52,072 nucleotides of DNA from IMCC26077 sp964490435 (lineage in GTDB: Bacteria > Actinomycetota > Actinomycetes > Nanopelagicales > Nanopelagicaceae): assembly GCA_964490435.1 (NCBI GenBank), contig CAZBCF010000004.1:1-52072 (forward strand), given 5' to 3'. A model generated the notes under the pieces. That model had not been told where the DNA came from. It saw only the letters and a list, made by a program, of their open reading frames with translations, and made no database searches. Position 1 is the first letter of the stretch. The number at the start of each line of letters is the position of its first letter. Both the position numbers and the translations under genes were made by a program. Positions 9,099 through 17,265 of this stretch are shown piece after piece.

Positions 9099-11069
9099 CT
9101 ATAGCGTGATTGGGTCGACTGCGATTCTGGCGACGCCCCTTCCTTGTGCAGACTGCATTCGCGCTTGATTAAATATGTCTTCGACGATTTGTGGCGCCTC
9201 ATTTGTATTGATTCGAATCAGCGCCGTCGGTTCTGAATGTGTGATCCATTGCGGTCTAGAGACTTCGACGCTCTCCGGGAGGCTCCGAATGATTTCAGAG
9301 ATTGCCTCTGGTGTGCCCGATATTGAGAGCGCTTTGTCTGCCGGGGGTAGGCGCAACACTTTACGTTCTTCGAACTCACGAAATCCTACGCTTAGCGCAT
9401 CCCATCGTTGCAGTGCCTGAATATTTCGATTGCCAACATCAGCATCGATGAACAGCGGTGCATTAGTTCTTAGCAAGGTGAGCAAGGTAAACCAGCGTCG
9501 CCGTGCCTCTTCTTCTGCATCAAGAGATGAACGCTCCAGTAGGAGCGCAGAGTTAAGAATAACCGCCGCTGCATAGCCTGATTCAGCGATGGGCTCGGCA
9601 CCTGGAGTCGCCACCACGATGATGGATTTATCGCTTATCGAATAGATTCGATGATCTTTGTTTGACGAGAGAATCCCATAGTTGGGAAAGGCCTTACCAA
9701 GTTCTTCGACCACCCGAATATCCCCAACGTGACCGAATCTAAAATTACTTCCAGCGCAAAATTGGCAGGACCATCCTCGATAAATAGAGCTGCAGAGGTG
9801 GCATTCGGGCAGATTTCGTTGGCCACGGACGAGTAATTTTCCCCCACATCTGCACCGAGCTTGATTTCGGCAGTGATTACATGAAAGCGATTGATAGTAA
9901 CCGCGCAAAGGAACTTGAACAAGAACTGGACCGCTCGAGATATTTCTTTGAATTATCTTCCACGCTTTGGTGGGAATTCGTCCCAATTCATTCGGGTCGT
10001 TGCGCTCATTAATTGCTTGGATATTTGGAATTGTCCTTGGCACCACATCGGATGTTGGTGAAATTGGAGTGAAGTAGTTTCGACGGAGGTAGGCAATCGA
10101 TTGCATCGACGGCGAACATCCGGCGAGGATGAGGTGAGATTTTTGAATATGGGCCCGCAAGATTGCAACTTCCCTTGCATGATAATAAGGAGCGCGTTGC
10201 TCTGAGTAGGTATCGCTACCTTCGTCCCACATTACGATGAGATCAAGATCGTTCAGCGGAAGCAATACAGCGCCGCGTACTCCAATGACAATCTGAGTCC
10301 TTGAATGTAGAACGTCCATAAAGGCCCGCTCTCGCTCGCTGCGAGATAAGTTGGAGTGCCATATTGTCGTTGGGTAATCATGTAGGTCAGGATCCTGAGA
10401 GAGTAAATTGACCATTCGATCTACATCGCTCGCATCTGGCAGGAGCAGTAGCGCCCTTTTAGACGAATGCGTGAGCAAAGTTCGGAGAAAAATAAATGGA
10501 TCCTCGTAAGGAGGTGGCGTCCAAAAAGCACGAACGCGACTATTTGCCGTCGGGGGTACCTGCAAAGCTTCCCAAAAAGCCGCTGGATATCGTGGGTCTT
10601 GACGCGATGGCCGCACGGTGGCGCGAGCACTAGTACCCGTCATCACGGAAGGTTGTTGTGCTGGCGATGACTTTGTGAAATTTGGTAGCGCGAAACGCAG
10701 AACATCCCACCGCGTGCCTCCGTAATACCGTTTTATTTCAGCGCTCAGCGAAAGAATCGACTCACCAATCAACGGAAATGGCCTGACTGCCTCTGAGATG
10801 AACCGCAACTCCCCACGAAATTCAGAGGTGTCATGGCGTGAGATGACAACGCCGAGAACTCGTTTTCGATTAAAAGGTACCTTTACTACTACCCCTGCTG
10901 TTGCTATATCGGCTAGTTCTTGCGGGACCAGAAAATCGAATTCTTGATCAATGTGAAGAAGGCCTGAATCAATGAGCACTCGCGCAATCGGGTGAGAGGT
11001 TGAGCGGGTTGGTTGCGGACGCGGTGCTGCCTCGCGCTTCAAACGCAAGGGCTTGATGAGCTCTGCCAT
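9099..11069 (-). CDS. priA: Primosomal protein N', ATPase-degenerate actinobacterial PriA
   Basis: A 656-residue PriA homologue. The N-terminal DNA-binding domain (HIDQEFDFLVPQEL, FNRKRVLGVV) and the zinc-binding cysteine cluster (CNHC, CRCGG, CHLC, CQFC) are present. The helicase core has decayed: the Walker A position reads THSSKRALLLLPDAS with no GxGKT, and the DEAH position reads MWDEGSD. The same loss is known in actinobacterial PriA proteins, so it probably acts as a replication-restart scaffold without unwinding. It lies between metK and def, preceded by a GAGGGGG ribosome site. Confidence 0.88.
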   Translation of the reverse strand: MAELIKPLRLKREAAPRPQPTRSTSHPIARVLIDSGLLHIDQEFDFLVPQELADIATAGVVVKVPFNRKRVLGVVISRHDTSEFRGELRFISEAVRPFPLIGESILSLSAEIKRYYGGTRWDVLRFALPNFTKSSPAQQPSVMTGTSARATVRPSRQDPRYPAAFWEALQVPPTANSRVRAFWTPPPYEDPFIFLRTLLTHSSKRALLLLPDASDVDRMVNLLSQDPDLHDYPTTIWHSNLSRSERERAFMDVLHSRTQIVIGVRGAVLLPLNDLDLIVMWDEGSDTYSEQRAPYYHAREVAILRAHIQKSHLILAGCSPSMQSIAYLRRNYFTPISPTSDVVPRTIPNIQAINERNDPNELGRIPTKAWKIIQRNISSGPVLVQVPLRGYYQSLSCNHCRNQARCRCGGKLLVRGQRNLPECHLCSSIYRGWSCQFCAGSNFRFGHVGDIRVVEELGKAFPNYGILSSNKDHRIYSISDKSIIVVATPGAEPIAESGYAAAVILNSALLLERSSLDAEEEARRRWFTLLTLLRTNAPLFIDADVGNRNIQALQRWDALSVGFREFEERKVLRLPPADKALSISGTPEAISEIIRSLPESVEVSRPQWITHSEPTALIRINTNEAPQIVEDIFNQARMQSAQGRGVARIAVDPITL

Positions 11070-11123
11070 AGCTGCGCGCCCCCTCGTGTGACCTTTTCCA
11101 GCGAAGGGCTACTGGTGAGCCAG

Positions 11124-12311
11124 TTAGAGCGCCTTCTGCAACAGTGCGACTCTATCGGCCCGCTCCCACGTAAACTCTGGGAGCTCCCGGCCAAAGTGCC
11201 CGTAGTTGCTCGTCTTTCGGTAAATCGGGCGCAGTAGATCAAGATCTCGAATAATCGCGGCGGGCCGTAGATCAAAGACCGATGTGACAGCGGCCTGGAT
11301 CTTCTCGATTGCAACGCTTTCGGTGCCAAAGGTTTCGACAAAAAGACCCACCGGTTGGGCTTTTCCAATCGCATAGGCAACTTGCACTTCACATCGCTGC
11401 GCTAGTCCTGCGGCGACGATGTTTTTTGCCACCCAGCGCATCGCATATGCAGCGGATCGATCGACTTTAGATGGGTCTTTGCCGCTAAAGGCACCCCCGC
11501 CATGGCGAGCCATTCCGCCATATGAATCGACGATGATTTTTCTTCCCGTAAGGCCGGCATCCCCCATCGGCCCTCCAACGACAAAACGTCCAGTCGGATT
11601 GATTAAAGTTCGCATCTCTTTCGTTGAGAGTTCATAGCGAGAGAGGACTGGATCGATTACTTCGCGCTTGAGATCGCTAGGCAATTGCTTTATCAGGTCG
11701 ACTTCGGGGTCATGCTGGGTTGAGATCACCAATGTGTCGAGTCGAACTGCTCGATTCCCATCGTATTCGACAGTAACCTGCGTTTTTGCGTCAGGACGCA
11801 GATACCGCAAGGTGCCGCGCTTACGTACATTCGCGAGTTCATGCGAGAGTGCGTGCGCTATTGCAATCGGCAGCGGCATCAATTCGGGAGTCTCATTACT
11901 CGCATAACCAAACATCAAACCTTGATCACCAGCACCTTGCTGGTCGAGTGGATCCACCGACTCCTTCGTGCGTCCCTCCAGGGCTGCATCGACCCCTTGA
12001 GCGATATCTGGTGATTGCTTGCCGAGCGAGAGACTAATTCCACACGAGTTGCCATCGAAGCCACGTTCACTACTGTCGTAGCCAATATCGAGGATGACTG
12101 AACGTATGAGCGACATCAGATCTGGGTTTGCCAGCGTTGTGACCTCGCCGGCTACATGCACTTGCCCTGTCGTTAACATGGTTTCGACCGCGACGCGACT
12201 CTTGGGGTCAGTGTGCAGGAATGCGTCGAGTATCGCATCGGAGATTTGATCTGCCATCTTGTCGGGATGGCCTTCAGTGACCGATTCAGAGGTGAAGAGC
12301 CGTTTGGACAT
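11124..12311 (-). CDS. metK: S-adenosylmethionine synthetase
   Basis: Makes SAM from methionine and ATP. The N-terminus LFTSESVTEGHPDKMADQ, the FGYASNET hexapeptide region and GGGAFSGKDPSKVDRSAAY are diagnostic; 395 residues is standard. Only four bases separate it from the coaBC stop, which leaves no room for a SAM riboswitch, so any control acts on an upstream promoter. It is followed by priA after 54 bases. Confidence 0.98.
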   Translation of the reverse strand: MSKRLFTSESVTEGHPDKMADQISDAILDAFLHTDPKSRVAVETMLTTGQVHVAGEVTTLANPDLMSLIRSVILDIGYDSSERGFDGNSCGISLSLGKQSPDIAQGVDAALEGRTKESVDPLDQQGAGDQGLMFGYASNETPELMPLPIAIAHALSHELANVRKRGTLRYLRPDAKTQVTVEYDGNRAVRLDTLVISTQHDPEVDLIKQLPSDLKREVIDPVLSRYELSTKEMRTLINPTGRFVVGGPMGDAGLTGRKIIVDSYGGMARHGGGAFSGKDPSKVDRSAAYAMRWVAKNIVAAGLAQRCEVQVAYAIGKAQPVGLFVETFGTESVAIEKIQAAVTSVFDLRPAAIIRDLDLLRPIYRKTSNYGHFGRELPEFTWERADRVALLQKAL

Positions 12312-12315
12312 TGGC

Positions 12316-13530
12316 TTAACCTAGCGGTTTCATAACCGCATCAAGTAGCGCGTGGCTAAGCGTGTCCTTACTCTGGTAGTCGAATGTCTGGCTCGCTCCA
12401 GTGCGAGCGATGAGAGTGCCGCCATTAGCGTCAGAACCAAAGACCTGCTGCCCCACCACATCATTGACGAAGAGGAAATCAGCGCCTTTTCGGGAGAGTT
12501 TTGCTCGCGCCTCTGCCGGATCGACCGCACTTTCGGCGGCGAAACCGATGATGAGCCCCCCATGGATACTGTGACTATTTGTTCGATGGTGAGATGCGAA
12601 CTCAGCGAGCAGATCAGGATTCTCGATTAGATCAATCGACCGTTCGGAGCCGTCACGTTTTAACTTCGCAGTACTTGCAACCGCCGGTCGATAATCTGCC
12701 ACAGCAGCGGCCATAAAGAGAAAGTCGAAACGATCTATTTGTGCAAGCGCGCGTTCTAGATCACTAGTCGACTTCACGCTGACAATGGTGATCGATGAAT
12801 CATTGGGCAGAAGCCCCTCTTCAATATTCGCTGCAATCAGCGTTACCTGCGCGCCCCGTTGAGCGGCAGCATTCGCTAACGCGATTCCCTGCTTACCAGA
12901 GGAAAGATTCCCGATGAAACGAACCGGGTCAATCATTTCTCGTGTACCACCGGCGGTTATGACAACATGCTTCTCGACAAGATCGCTCTTGAAAAACCCT
13001 TGCTCAGCAAGGTAATCGAATATCTCAAAAATCTCTGGGAACCTTCCGACACCGACATCACCATTGTTTAACGGACCAACAACGGGTTCCATCACGTGAA
13101 TACCTCGCGCGCGTAGCGTCTGCACATTCGCAACGGTTGCACTGTTACGCCACATTTGATGGTGCATAGCCGGAATGATGACGACTGGACAATCAGCGGT
13201 GAGCACGGTTGCACTGAGAAGATCATCACTTCGACCCTGAGCCAAGCGTGCGATGAAATCAGCAGTAGTTGGGGCGATAAGAATCAACTGCGCGTCACGC
13301 GCTAGTTCGATGTGTGCGCCGCCGGACACCTCATCCCAGAGCGAGGAATGCACCCTCTTGCCAGAGAGCGCCTCCCATGTCGCCGACCCGACAAAACGTA
13401 GCGAGTTTTCAGTAGGTATTACGGTGACATCGAGTTTGCGATCGAGTAGACGGCGTAATAATTCACACGATTTGTAGGCTGCGATTCCCCCGGTTACACC
13501 GAGAACGACGTTGCGGGGAAGGGAGGACAT
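12316..13530 (-). CDS. coaBC: Bifunctional phosphopantothenoylcysteine decarboxylase/synthetase
   Basis: Two steps of coenzyme A synthesis in one protein of 404 residues. The N-terminal CoaC flavoprotein half starts VVLGVTGGIAAYKS. The C-terminal CoaB half contains ITAGGTREMIDPVRFIGNLS, KQGIALANAAAQRGA and FMAAAVADYRP. The CoaC motif usually written PxMNxxMW reads PAMHHQMW here, with His for Asn; I recall His at this site in other actinobacterial CoaBC proteins. It sits between rpoZ and metK, as in Mycobacterium. Confidence 0.95.
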   Translation of the reverse strand: MSSLPRNVVLGVTGGIAAYKSCELLRRLLDRKLDVTVIPTENSLRFVGSATWEALSGKRVHSSLWDEVSGGAHIELARDAQLILIAPTTADFIARLAQGRSDDLLSATVLTADCPVVIIPAMHHQMWRNSATVANVQTLRARGIHVMEPVVGPLNNGDVGVGRFPEIFEIFDYLAEQGFFKSDLVEKHVVITAGGTREMIDPVRFIGNLSSGKQGIALANAAAQRGAQVTLIAANIEEGLLPNDSSITIVSVKSTSDLERALAQIDRFDFLFMAAAVADYRPAVASTAKLKRDGSERSIDLIENPDLLAEFASHHRTNSHSIHGGLIIGFAAESAVDPAEARAKLSRKGADFLFVNDVVGQQVFGSDANGGTLIARTGASQTFDYQSKDTLSHALLDAVMKPLG

Positions 13531-13547
13531 GCTCTGCGATTGCGCTG

Positions 13548-13820
13548 TTACGCGCTCTCTTGATTGTCAGCGCCTTCTAATGACTCAAGAGTCAGAAGCC
13601 CGCCATTAATCTCACGAAGGGCGATAGAAAGTGGTTTCTCATGGACGTGAGTTTCAACAAGGGGCCCCACGTACTCCAAGAGACCTTCGCTCAATTGCGA
13701 GTAATAAGCGTTGATCTGTCGAGCGCGCTTTGCCGAGAAAAGGACCAAGCTGTACTTAGAACCGCTCTTTGCCAAGAGGTCATCGATTGGCGGATTGGTG
13801 ATGCCATCACTGTGAATCAT
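13548..13820 (-). CDS. rpoZ: RNA polymerase omega subunit
   Basis: A 90-residue omega subunit that helps assemble RNA polymerase. NPPIDDLLAKSGSKYSLV near the N-terminus, followed by SAKRARQINAYY, is the actinobacterial form of the conserved region that contacts the beta-prime subunit; the acidic C-terminus is usual. It follows gmk by 49 bases and precedes coaBC by 17 bases, the order conserved in most actinobacteria. Confidence 0.94.
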   Translation of the reverse strand: MIHSDGITNPPIDDLLAKSGSKYSLVLFSAKRARQINAYYSQLSEGLLEYVGPLVETHVHEKPLSIALREINGGLLTLESLEGADNQESA

Positions 13821-13869
13821 GCTGCCCTCTCGTCATCTTTGATTTTTACCCAATTACTCGTTTACCCAG

Positions 13870-14427
13870 TTAGCGCTTCTTAGGGGCTTGTGAGGCCAAT
13901 GTTATCAGCCGGCCAGCGACCTCCTCGACCGATGAGTTGACCAGAACCTCGTCAAACCAATGGCTCTGTGCCATCTCCTCTTGGGCGATTTCAAGGCGCT
14001 GGGCAGCGCGCTCTGGGGTGTCAGTACCCCTGCCTAGGAGTCTGCGCTCTAACTCGGAGATGGAGGGTGGTGCAAGGAATACGAGATAGGCCTCAGGGCT
14101 ACTGGTGCGCACTTGGCGAGCCCCCGATATCTCTATCTCTAAGAGAACAGATTTTCCCTTGCCGATCATCTCCTGTACCGCGCCCTTTGGCGTGCCGTAA
14201 TAGTTGCCAGCGAAATGGGCCCATTCAAGGAAAGCACCCTGATCGATGCGTTCTTTGAACTCGGCTTCGCTCACGAAGTAGTAATCGGTGCCATCACTCT
14301 CCCCATCTCGAGGGGCACGTGTAGTTGCTGAAACGCTCACCCAAATATTCTGGGTGTGAGCACGAAGATACTCAGAGACGGTCGATTTGCCGACCCCGCC
14401 TGGACCTGAGAGAACGATTAAATCCAC
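13870..14427 (-). CDS. gmk: Guanylate kinase
   Basis: Phosphorylates GMP to GDP. The P-loop SGPGGVGKST is at residues 7-16, and the GMP-binding region runs SVSATTRAPRDGESDGTDYYFV and GNYYGTPKGAVQE. The normal length is about 185-205; this one has 185. Four bases separate it from mihF upstream, so the two are co-transcribed. Confidence 0.97.
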   Translation of the reverse strand: MDLIVLSGPGGVGKSTVSEYLRAHTQNIWVSVSATTRAPRDGESDGTDYYFVSEAEFKERIDQGAFLEWAHFAGNYYGTPKGAVQEMIGKGKSVLLEIEISGARQVRTSSPEAYLVFLAPPSISELERRLLGRGTDTPERAAQRLEIAQEEMAQSHWFDEVLVNSSVEEVAGRLITLASQAPKKR

Positions 14428-14431
14428 GCCC

Positions 14432-14749
14432 TTAGCGTAGTTGGAACTCTGCCAATAAATCGCGAGTCTGATGAACTCCTAAACCACGAATTCGCCGGCT
14501 TGCGGCAATTCCAACCTTCTCCATGACGGTAGTCGCGCGAACTTTGCCCACACCTGGGAGGGCTTCAATCAGGGCGCTAACTTTCATCTTCCCCACGATG
14601 TCATCGCTCTTGCCAAGTTCGATCACCTCTTGGAGTGTGCGCTTACCGATTTTAAGATCTGCTTTGATTTCGGCGCGAACTTTGCGCGCATGTGCGGCTG
14701 CTTCAAGCGCCGCCGCTCGTTGACTATCACTTAACTGTGGAAGAGGCAT
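14432..14749 (-). CDS. mihF: Integration host factor, actinobacterial type (mIHF)
   Basis: A 105-residue nucleoid-associated protein unrelated to proteobacterial IHF. The basic helix SQRAAALEAAAHARKVRAEI and the helix-two-turn-helix segment EALPGVGKVRATTVMEKVGI match mIHF of mycobacteria and streptomycetes. The family is restricted to actinobacteria and is the best single taxonomic marker here. It binds DNA with little sequence specificity and also supports phage integration in hosts that carry such phages. Located between pyrF and gmk, the usual place. Confidence 0.96.
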   Translation of the reverse strand: MPLPQLSDSQRAAALEAAAHARKVRAEIKADLKIGKRTLQEVIELGKSDDIVGKMKVSALIEALPGVGKVRATTVMEKVGIAASRRIRGLGVHQTRDLLAEFQLR

Positions 14750-14786
14750 ACGAACACGGTAGCCAAAAAGTATTTACTTGGCATCT

Positions 14787-15476
14787 TCAAAGTGAGCAGA
14801 AAATATTTTCAGCATTCTTAGAAATTACTTCGAGGGAGGTGCCGGAAGTTATCGGTCGGCCGATGACAACAAAGTCTGCTCCCCATGCGATGGCCTGTTG
14901 CGGCGTTGCTACGCGAGCTTGATCGCCCAAATCTGCGCCAATCGGGCGAACTCCAGGTGTTATCAACACAATCTCCTTGGGTAACGCTGCTCGCAACTGG
15001 GAAACTTCTTGAGGTGAGGCAACAATGGCCTTGGCGCCCGCTTCGACAGCAAGTTTCGCCCATTTAATAACGATTTCATGAGAGTTCCCTGAGATTCCAA
15101 GTTTCGAGATAGTTTCAGAGGAGAGCGATGTTAACAGCGTCACTGCAGTGATTGCGCCATGAGGCAGTTCGTGTGCCGCTGCCTCAATCATTGCCGGCCC
15201 TCCCGATGCATGTACGGTAAGAAAATCTGGTTGCATCGCGGCGACCGAGCGAACTGCGCCCGCAACGGTGTTCGGAATGTCGTGCAATTTCAGATCGAGA
15301 AATAGTTTTGATTCAGGTGCACTCGCTCGAACCATTCGAACTCCCTCTGCTCCATTTGCAAGAAAGAACTCAAGCCCCAATTTAATAACGCTTACATGTT
15401 CTTTGGTGACGCGCACCCAATCAGCAGCCACAAATGGGTCTGTGGTATCAACCGCGAGGATAATTGGTGATTTCAT
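14787..15476 (-). CDS. pyrF: Orotidine-5'-phosphate decarboxylase
   Basis: Final step of UMP synthesis. The catalytic Asp-Lys-Asp set lies in FLDLKLHDIPNTV (Asp61, Lys63, Asp66), and the C-terminal phosphate-binding part reads TPGVRP then GADFVVIGRPIT. At 229 residues it is the compact bacterial type, not the longer form found in mycobacteria. It is the last gene of the pyr operon; its ATG overlaps the pyrD stop (ATGA). Confidence 0.96.
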   Translation of the reverse strand: MKSPIILAVDTTDPFVAADWVRVTKEHVSVIKLGLEFFLANGAEGVRMVRASAPESKLFLDLKLHDIPNTVAGAVRSVAAMQPDFLTVHASGGPAMIEAAAHELPHGAITAVTLLTSLSSETISKLGISGNSHEIVIKWAKLAVEAGAKAIVASPQEVSQLRAALPKEIVLITPGVRPIGADLGDQARVATPQQAIAWGADFVVIGRPITSGTSLEVISKNAENIFCSL

Positions 15477-16414
15477 GAAGCATCCCGATGTGCATATCCC
15501 ACTGCATCGGCGAAACTCGTAAACCCACGCTCCATCAACAATTGATGAAGTTCTGCTTTGATTCGCACGGGTGCTGACGGATCGTGGAATGTTGCCGTTC
15601 CGACCGAAATCGCACTTGCGCCAGCGAGCACCAATTCGAAAGCATCATTGCCGGTGAGCACTCCGCCCATGCCAAGGATTGGAATGTCTGGCATCGCTTG
15701 ATGAACCTGATAAATCGCGCGTACTGCAACCGGAAGGATTGCAGGACCTGATAGTCCGCCTGTCTTATTCGCCAGATGAGGACGCATCGTCGTGGTGTTA
15801 ATGACCATCCCGAGCAGGGTGTTGATCATCGCGAGCGCATCAGCACCGGCAGCTACTACTTCGCGAGCAATCGAGACAATATCGGTGACATCTGGTGAGA
15901 GTTTTGCGATGACAGGTAATGAATTTCCGACGCTGCGCTTGACGGCTTCAATCACCTCTCGAGCCGAACCAGGATCACAAGCAAATACCAGACCACGATT
16001 TTCTACGTTAGGGCAGGAGATATTGACCTCGAGCGCGCTCACACCAGGAGCATTCCGAACCTTTCGAGAGAGGGCAGCGAATTCTTCGACACTCTCCCCC
16101 GCTATTGATACGACTGTGCGAGCGCCATGCGCGACCAACCAGGGCAGGTCCTCTTTGAGAAATGCATCGATACCCGGGCCTTGTAAACCAATCGCATTGA
16201 GCATTCCACTTGGTGTCTCTGCCATTCGTGGAGTTGCTCGGCCTGAGCGCGGGTTAGTCATTACCGATTTTGTGACCACCGCTCCGATTTCATTCAGAGG
16301 GAAAAAAGCAGAGAGCTCCTTTCCGTTTGCTGCGCAACCACTTGCCGTGAAGAGAGGATTAGGGAATTTTGCGAGGCCAAGACGAGTGCTGTAATCGAAT
16401 TCGACAACGCTCAT
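15473..16414 (-). CDS. pyrD: Dihydroorotate dehydrogenase, class 1B catalytic subunit
   Basis: Oxidises dihydroorotate to orotate. NISCPNVENRG carries the class 1 catalytic Cys134 (class 2 enzymes use Ser). Together with the adjacent pyrK this makes it the NAD-linked class 1B form. Barrel motifs TASGCAANGKE, VIAKLSPD and ILGMGGV are present. I start it at the ATG at 16414, giving MSVVEFDY and 313 residues; the frame is open to 16471 but inside pyrK. The ATG overlaps the pyrK stop (ATGA). Confidence 0.95.
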   Translation of the reverse strand: MSVVEFDYSTRLGLAKFPNPLFTASGCAANGKELSAFFPLNEIGAVVTKSVMTNPRSGRATPRMAETPSGMLNAIGLQGPGIDAFLKEDLPWLVAHGARTVVSIAGESVEEFAALSRKVRNAPGVSALEVNISCPNVENRGLVFACDPGSAREVIEAVKRSVGNSLPVIAKLSPDVTDIVSIAREVVAAGADALAMINTLLGMVINTTTMRPHLANKTGGLSGPAILPVAVRAIYQVHQAMPDIPILGMGGVLTGNDAFELVLAGASAISVGTATFHDPSAPVRIKAELHQLLMERGFTSFADAVGYAHRDAS

Positions 16415-17265
16415 CGGGGTGCTCCGTAGGTTCCGGGCGGTATGGTGCCGATTGAATCCCATTGCACGCAACTACCATCAAAAATCGGCCCTTCAATGCA
16501 TGAACGCGCCATTTTAATGACCCCATCCCGACTCTTCACTGGTAGGACGCACGTCATACATAGGCCAATTCCACAGGCCATCGATTCCTCGACCGCGCAT
16601 TGAACTGGTACCCCGGCACGTTCTCCGATAGCAGTTACTGCTTTAAGCATTCCCATTGGCCCACATGCGTAGACGATGTCGATATTCGTCAGCTCTTTAT
16701 CAAAAAGCTCTGTGACTCTCCCCGCGCTACCCATCGATCCATCTTCGGTTGCGATTGCGAGAGAGTGCACGGACCGCTTTCCTTCAACTGGTGCAAATAT
16801 TCGCTCAGCGGTACTAGCACCAACGGCCATCTCTACGCGTGAGTTTTTCTGGCGCAATAATTCAGCAAGCGAGAAGAGCGGCGCAGAACCATATCCGCCT
16901 CCTACCAGCAGTGCGCGCACGGGATCTTTGGGAATCTTGAATGCATTTCCTAGTGGACCTACGACGTTCAATCGTTCATGTGCCGGACGATGCGCAATCC
17001 AGGTGCTGCCTGCACCATGTGGGGCAACAATGATCTCGATTGTTCCACCGAAAGGCCCTCTGCTCGTTGTTTGATAAATCGCGAATGAGCGTCGCAAGAG
17101 CATCGATGTCGTGGGATCGCTCACACTGATGGCAACAAAATTTCCTGGACGAGCCTGTTCGGCTATACCTGGAGCTGACAAGGTGAGGTGTTGGTATGCA
17201 CCAACTCGTCGATTAGAGACGATCTCACAATCGGCCTGGATAGGGTGGTGATTGATCGCACTCAT
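16411..17265 (-). CDS. pyrK: Dihydroorotate dehydrogenase electron-transfer subunit
   Basis: The FAD and [2Fe-2S] subunit that passes electrons from PyrD to NAD. The ferredoxin-reductase fold shows LRRSFAIYQ (FAD), LLVGGGYGSAPLF (nucleotide binding) and a cysteine cluster CGIGLCMTC followed by a fourth Cys in ARSCIEGP. The start is the ATG at 17265, which overlaps the carB stop (ATGA); a GTG at 17274 is the alternative. Length 284. Confidence 0.94.
   Translation of the reverse strand: MSAINHHPIQADCEIVSNRRVGAYQHLTLSAPGIAEQARPGNFVAISVSDPTTSMLLRRSFAIYQTTSRGPFGGTIEIIVAPHGAGSTWIAHRPAHERLNVVGPLGNAFKIPKDPVRALLVGGGYGSAPLFSLAELLRQKNSRVEMAVGASTAERIFAPVEGKRSVHSLAIATEDGSMGSAGRVTELFDKELTNIDIVYACGPMGMLKAVTAIGERAGVPVQCAVEESMACGIGLCMTCVLPVKSRDGVIKMARSCIEGPIFDGSCVQWDSIGTIPPGTYGAPR

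Noticed and set aside
9099..11069. priA as a pseudogene because of missing ATPase motifs
   Set aside because: The frame is intact over 656 codons with conserved zinc and DNA-binding regions, and the loss is shared by actinobacterial PriA.
12312..12315. SAM riboswitch before metK
   Set aside because: Only four bases separate coaBC and metK; no leader exists there.
15792..16394. A 200-codon plus-strand open frame inside pyrD
   Set aside because: Antisense shadow of conserved pyrD; no recognisable domain.
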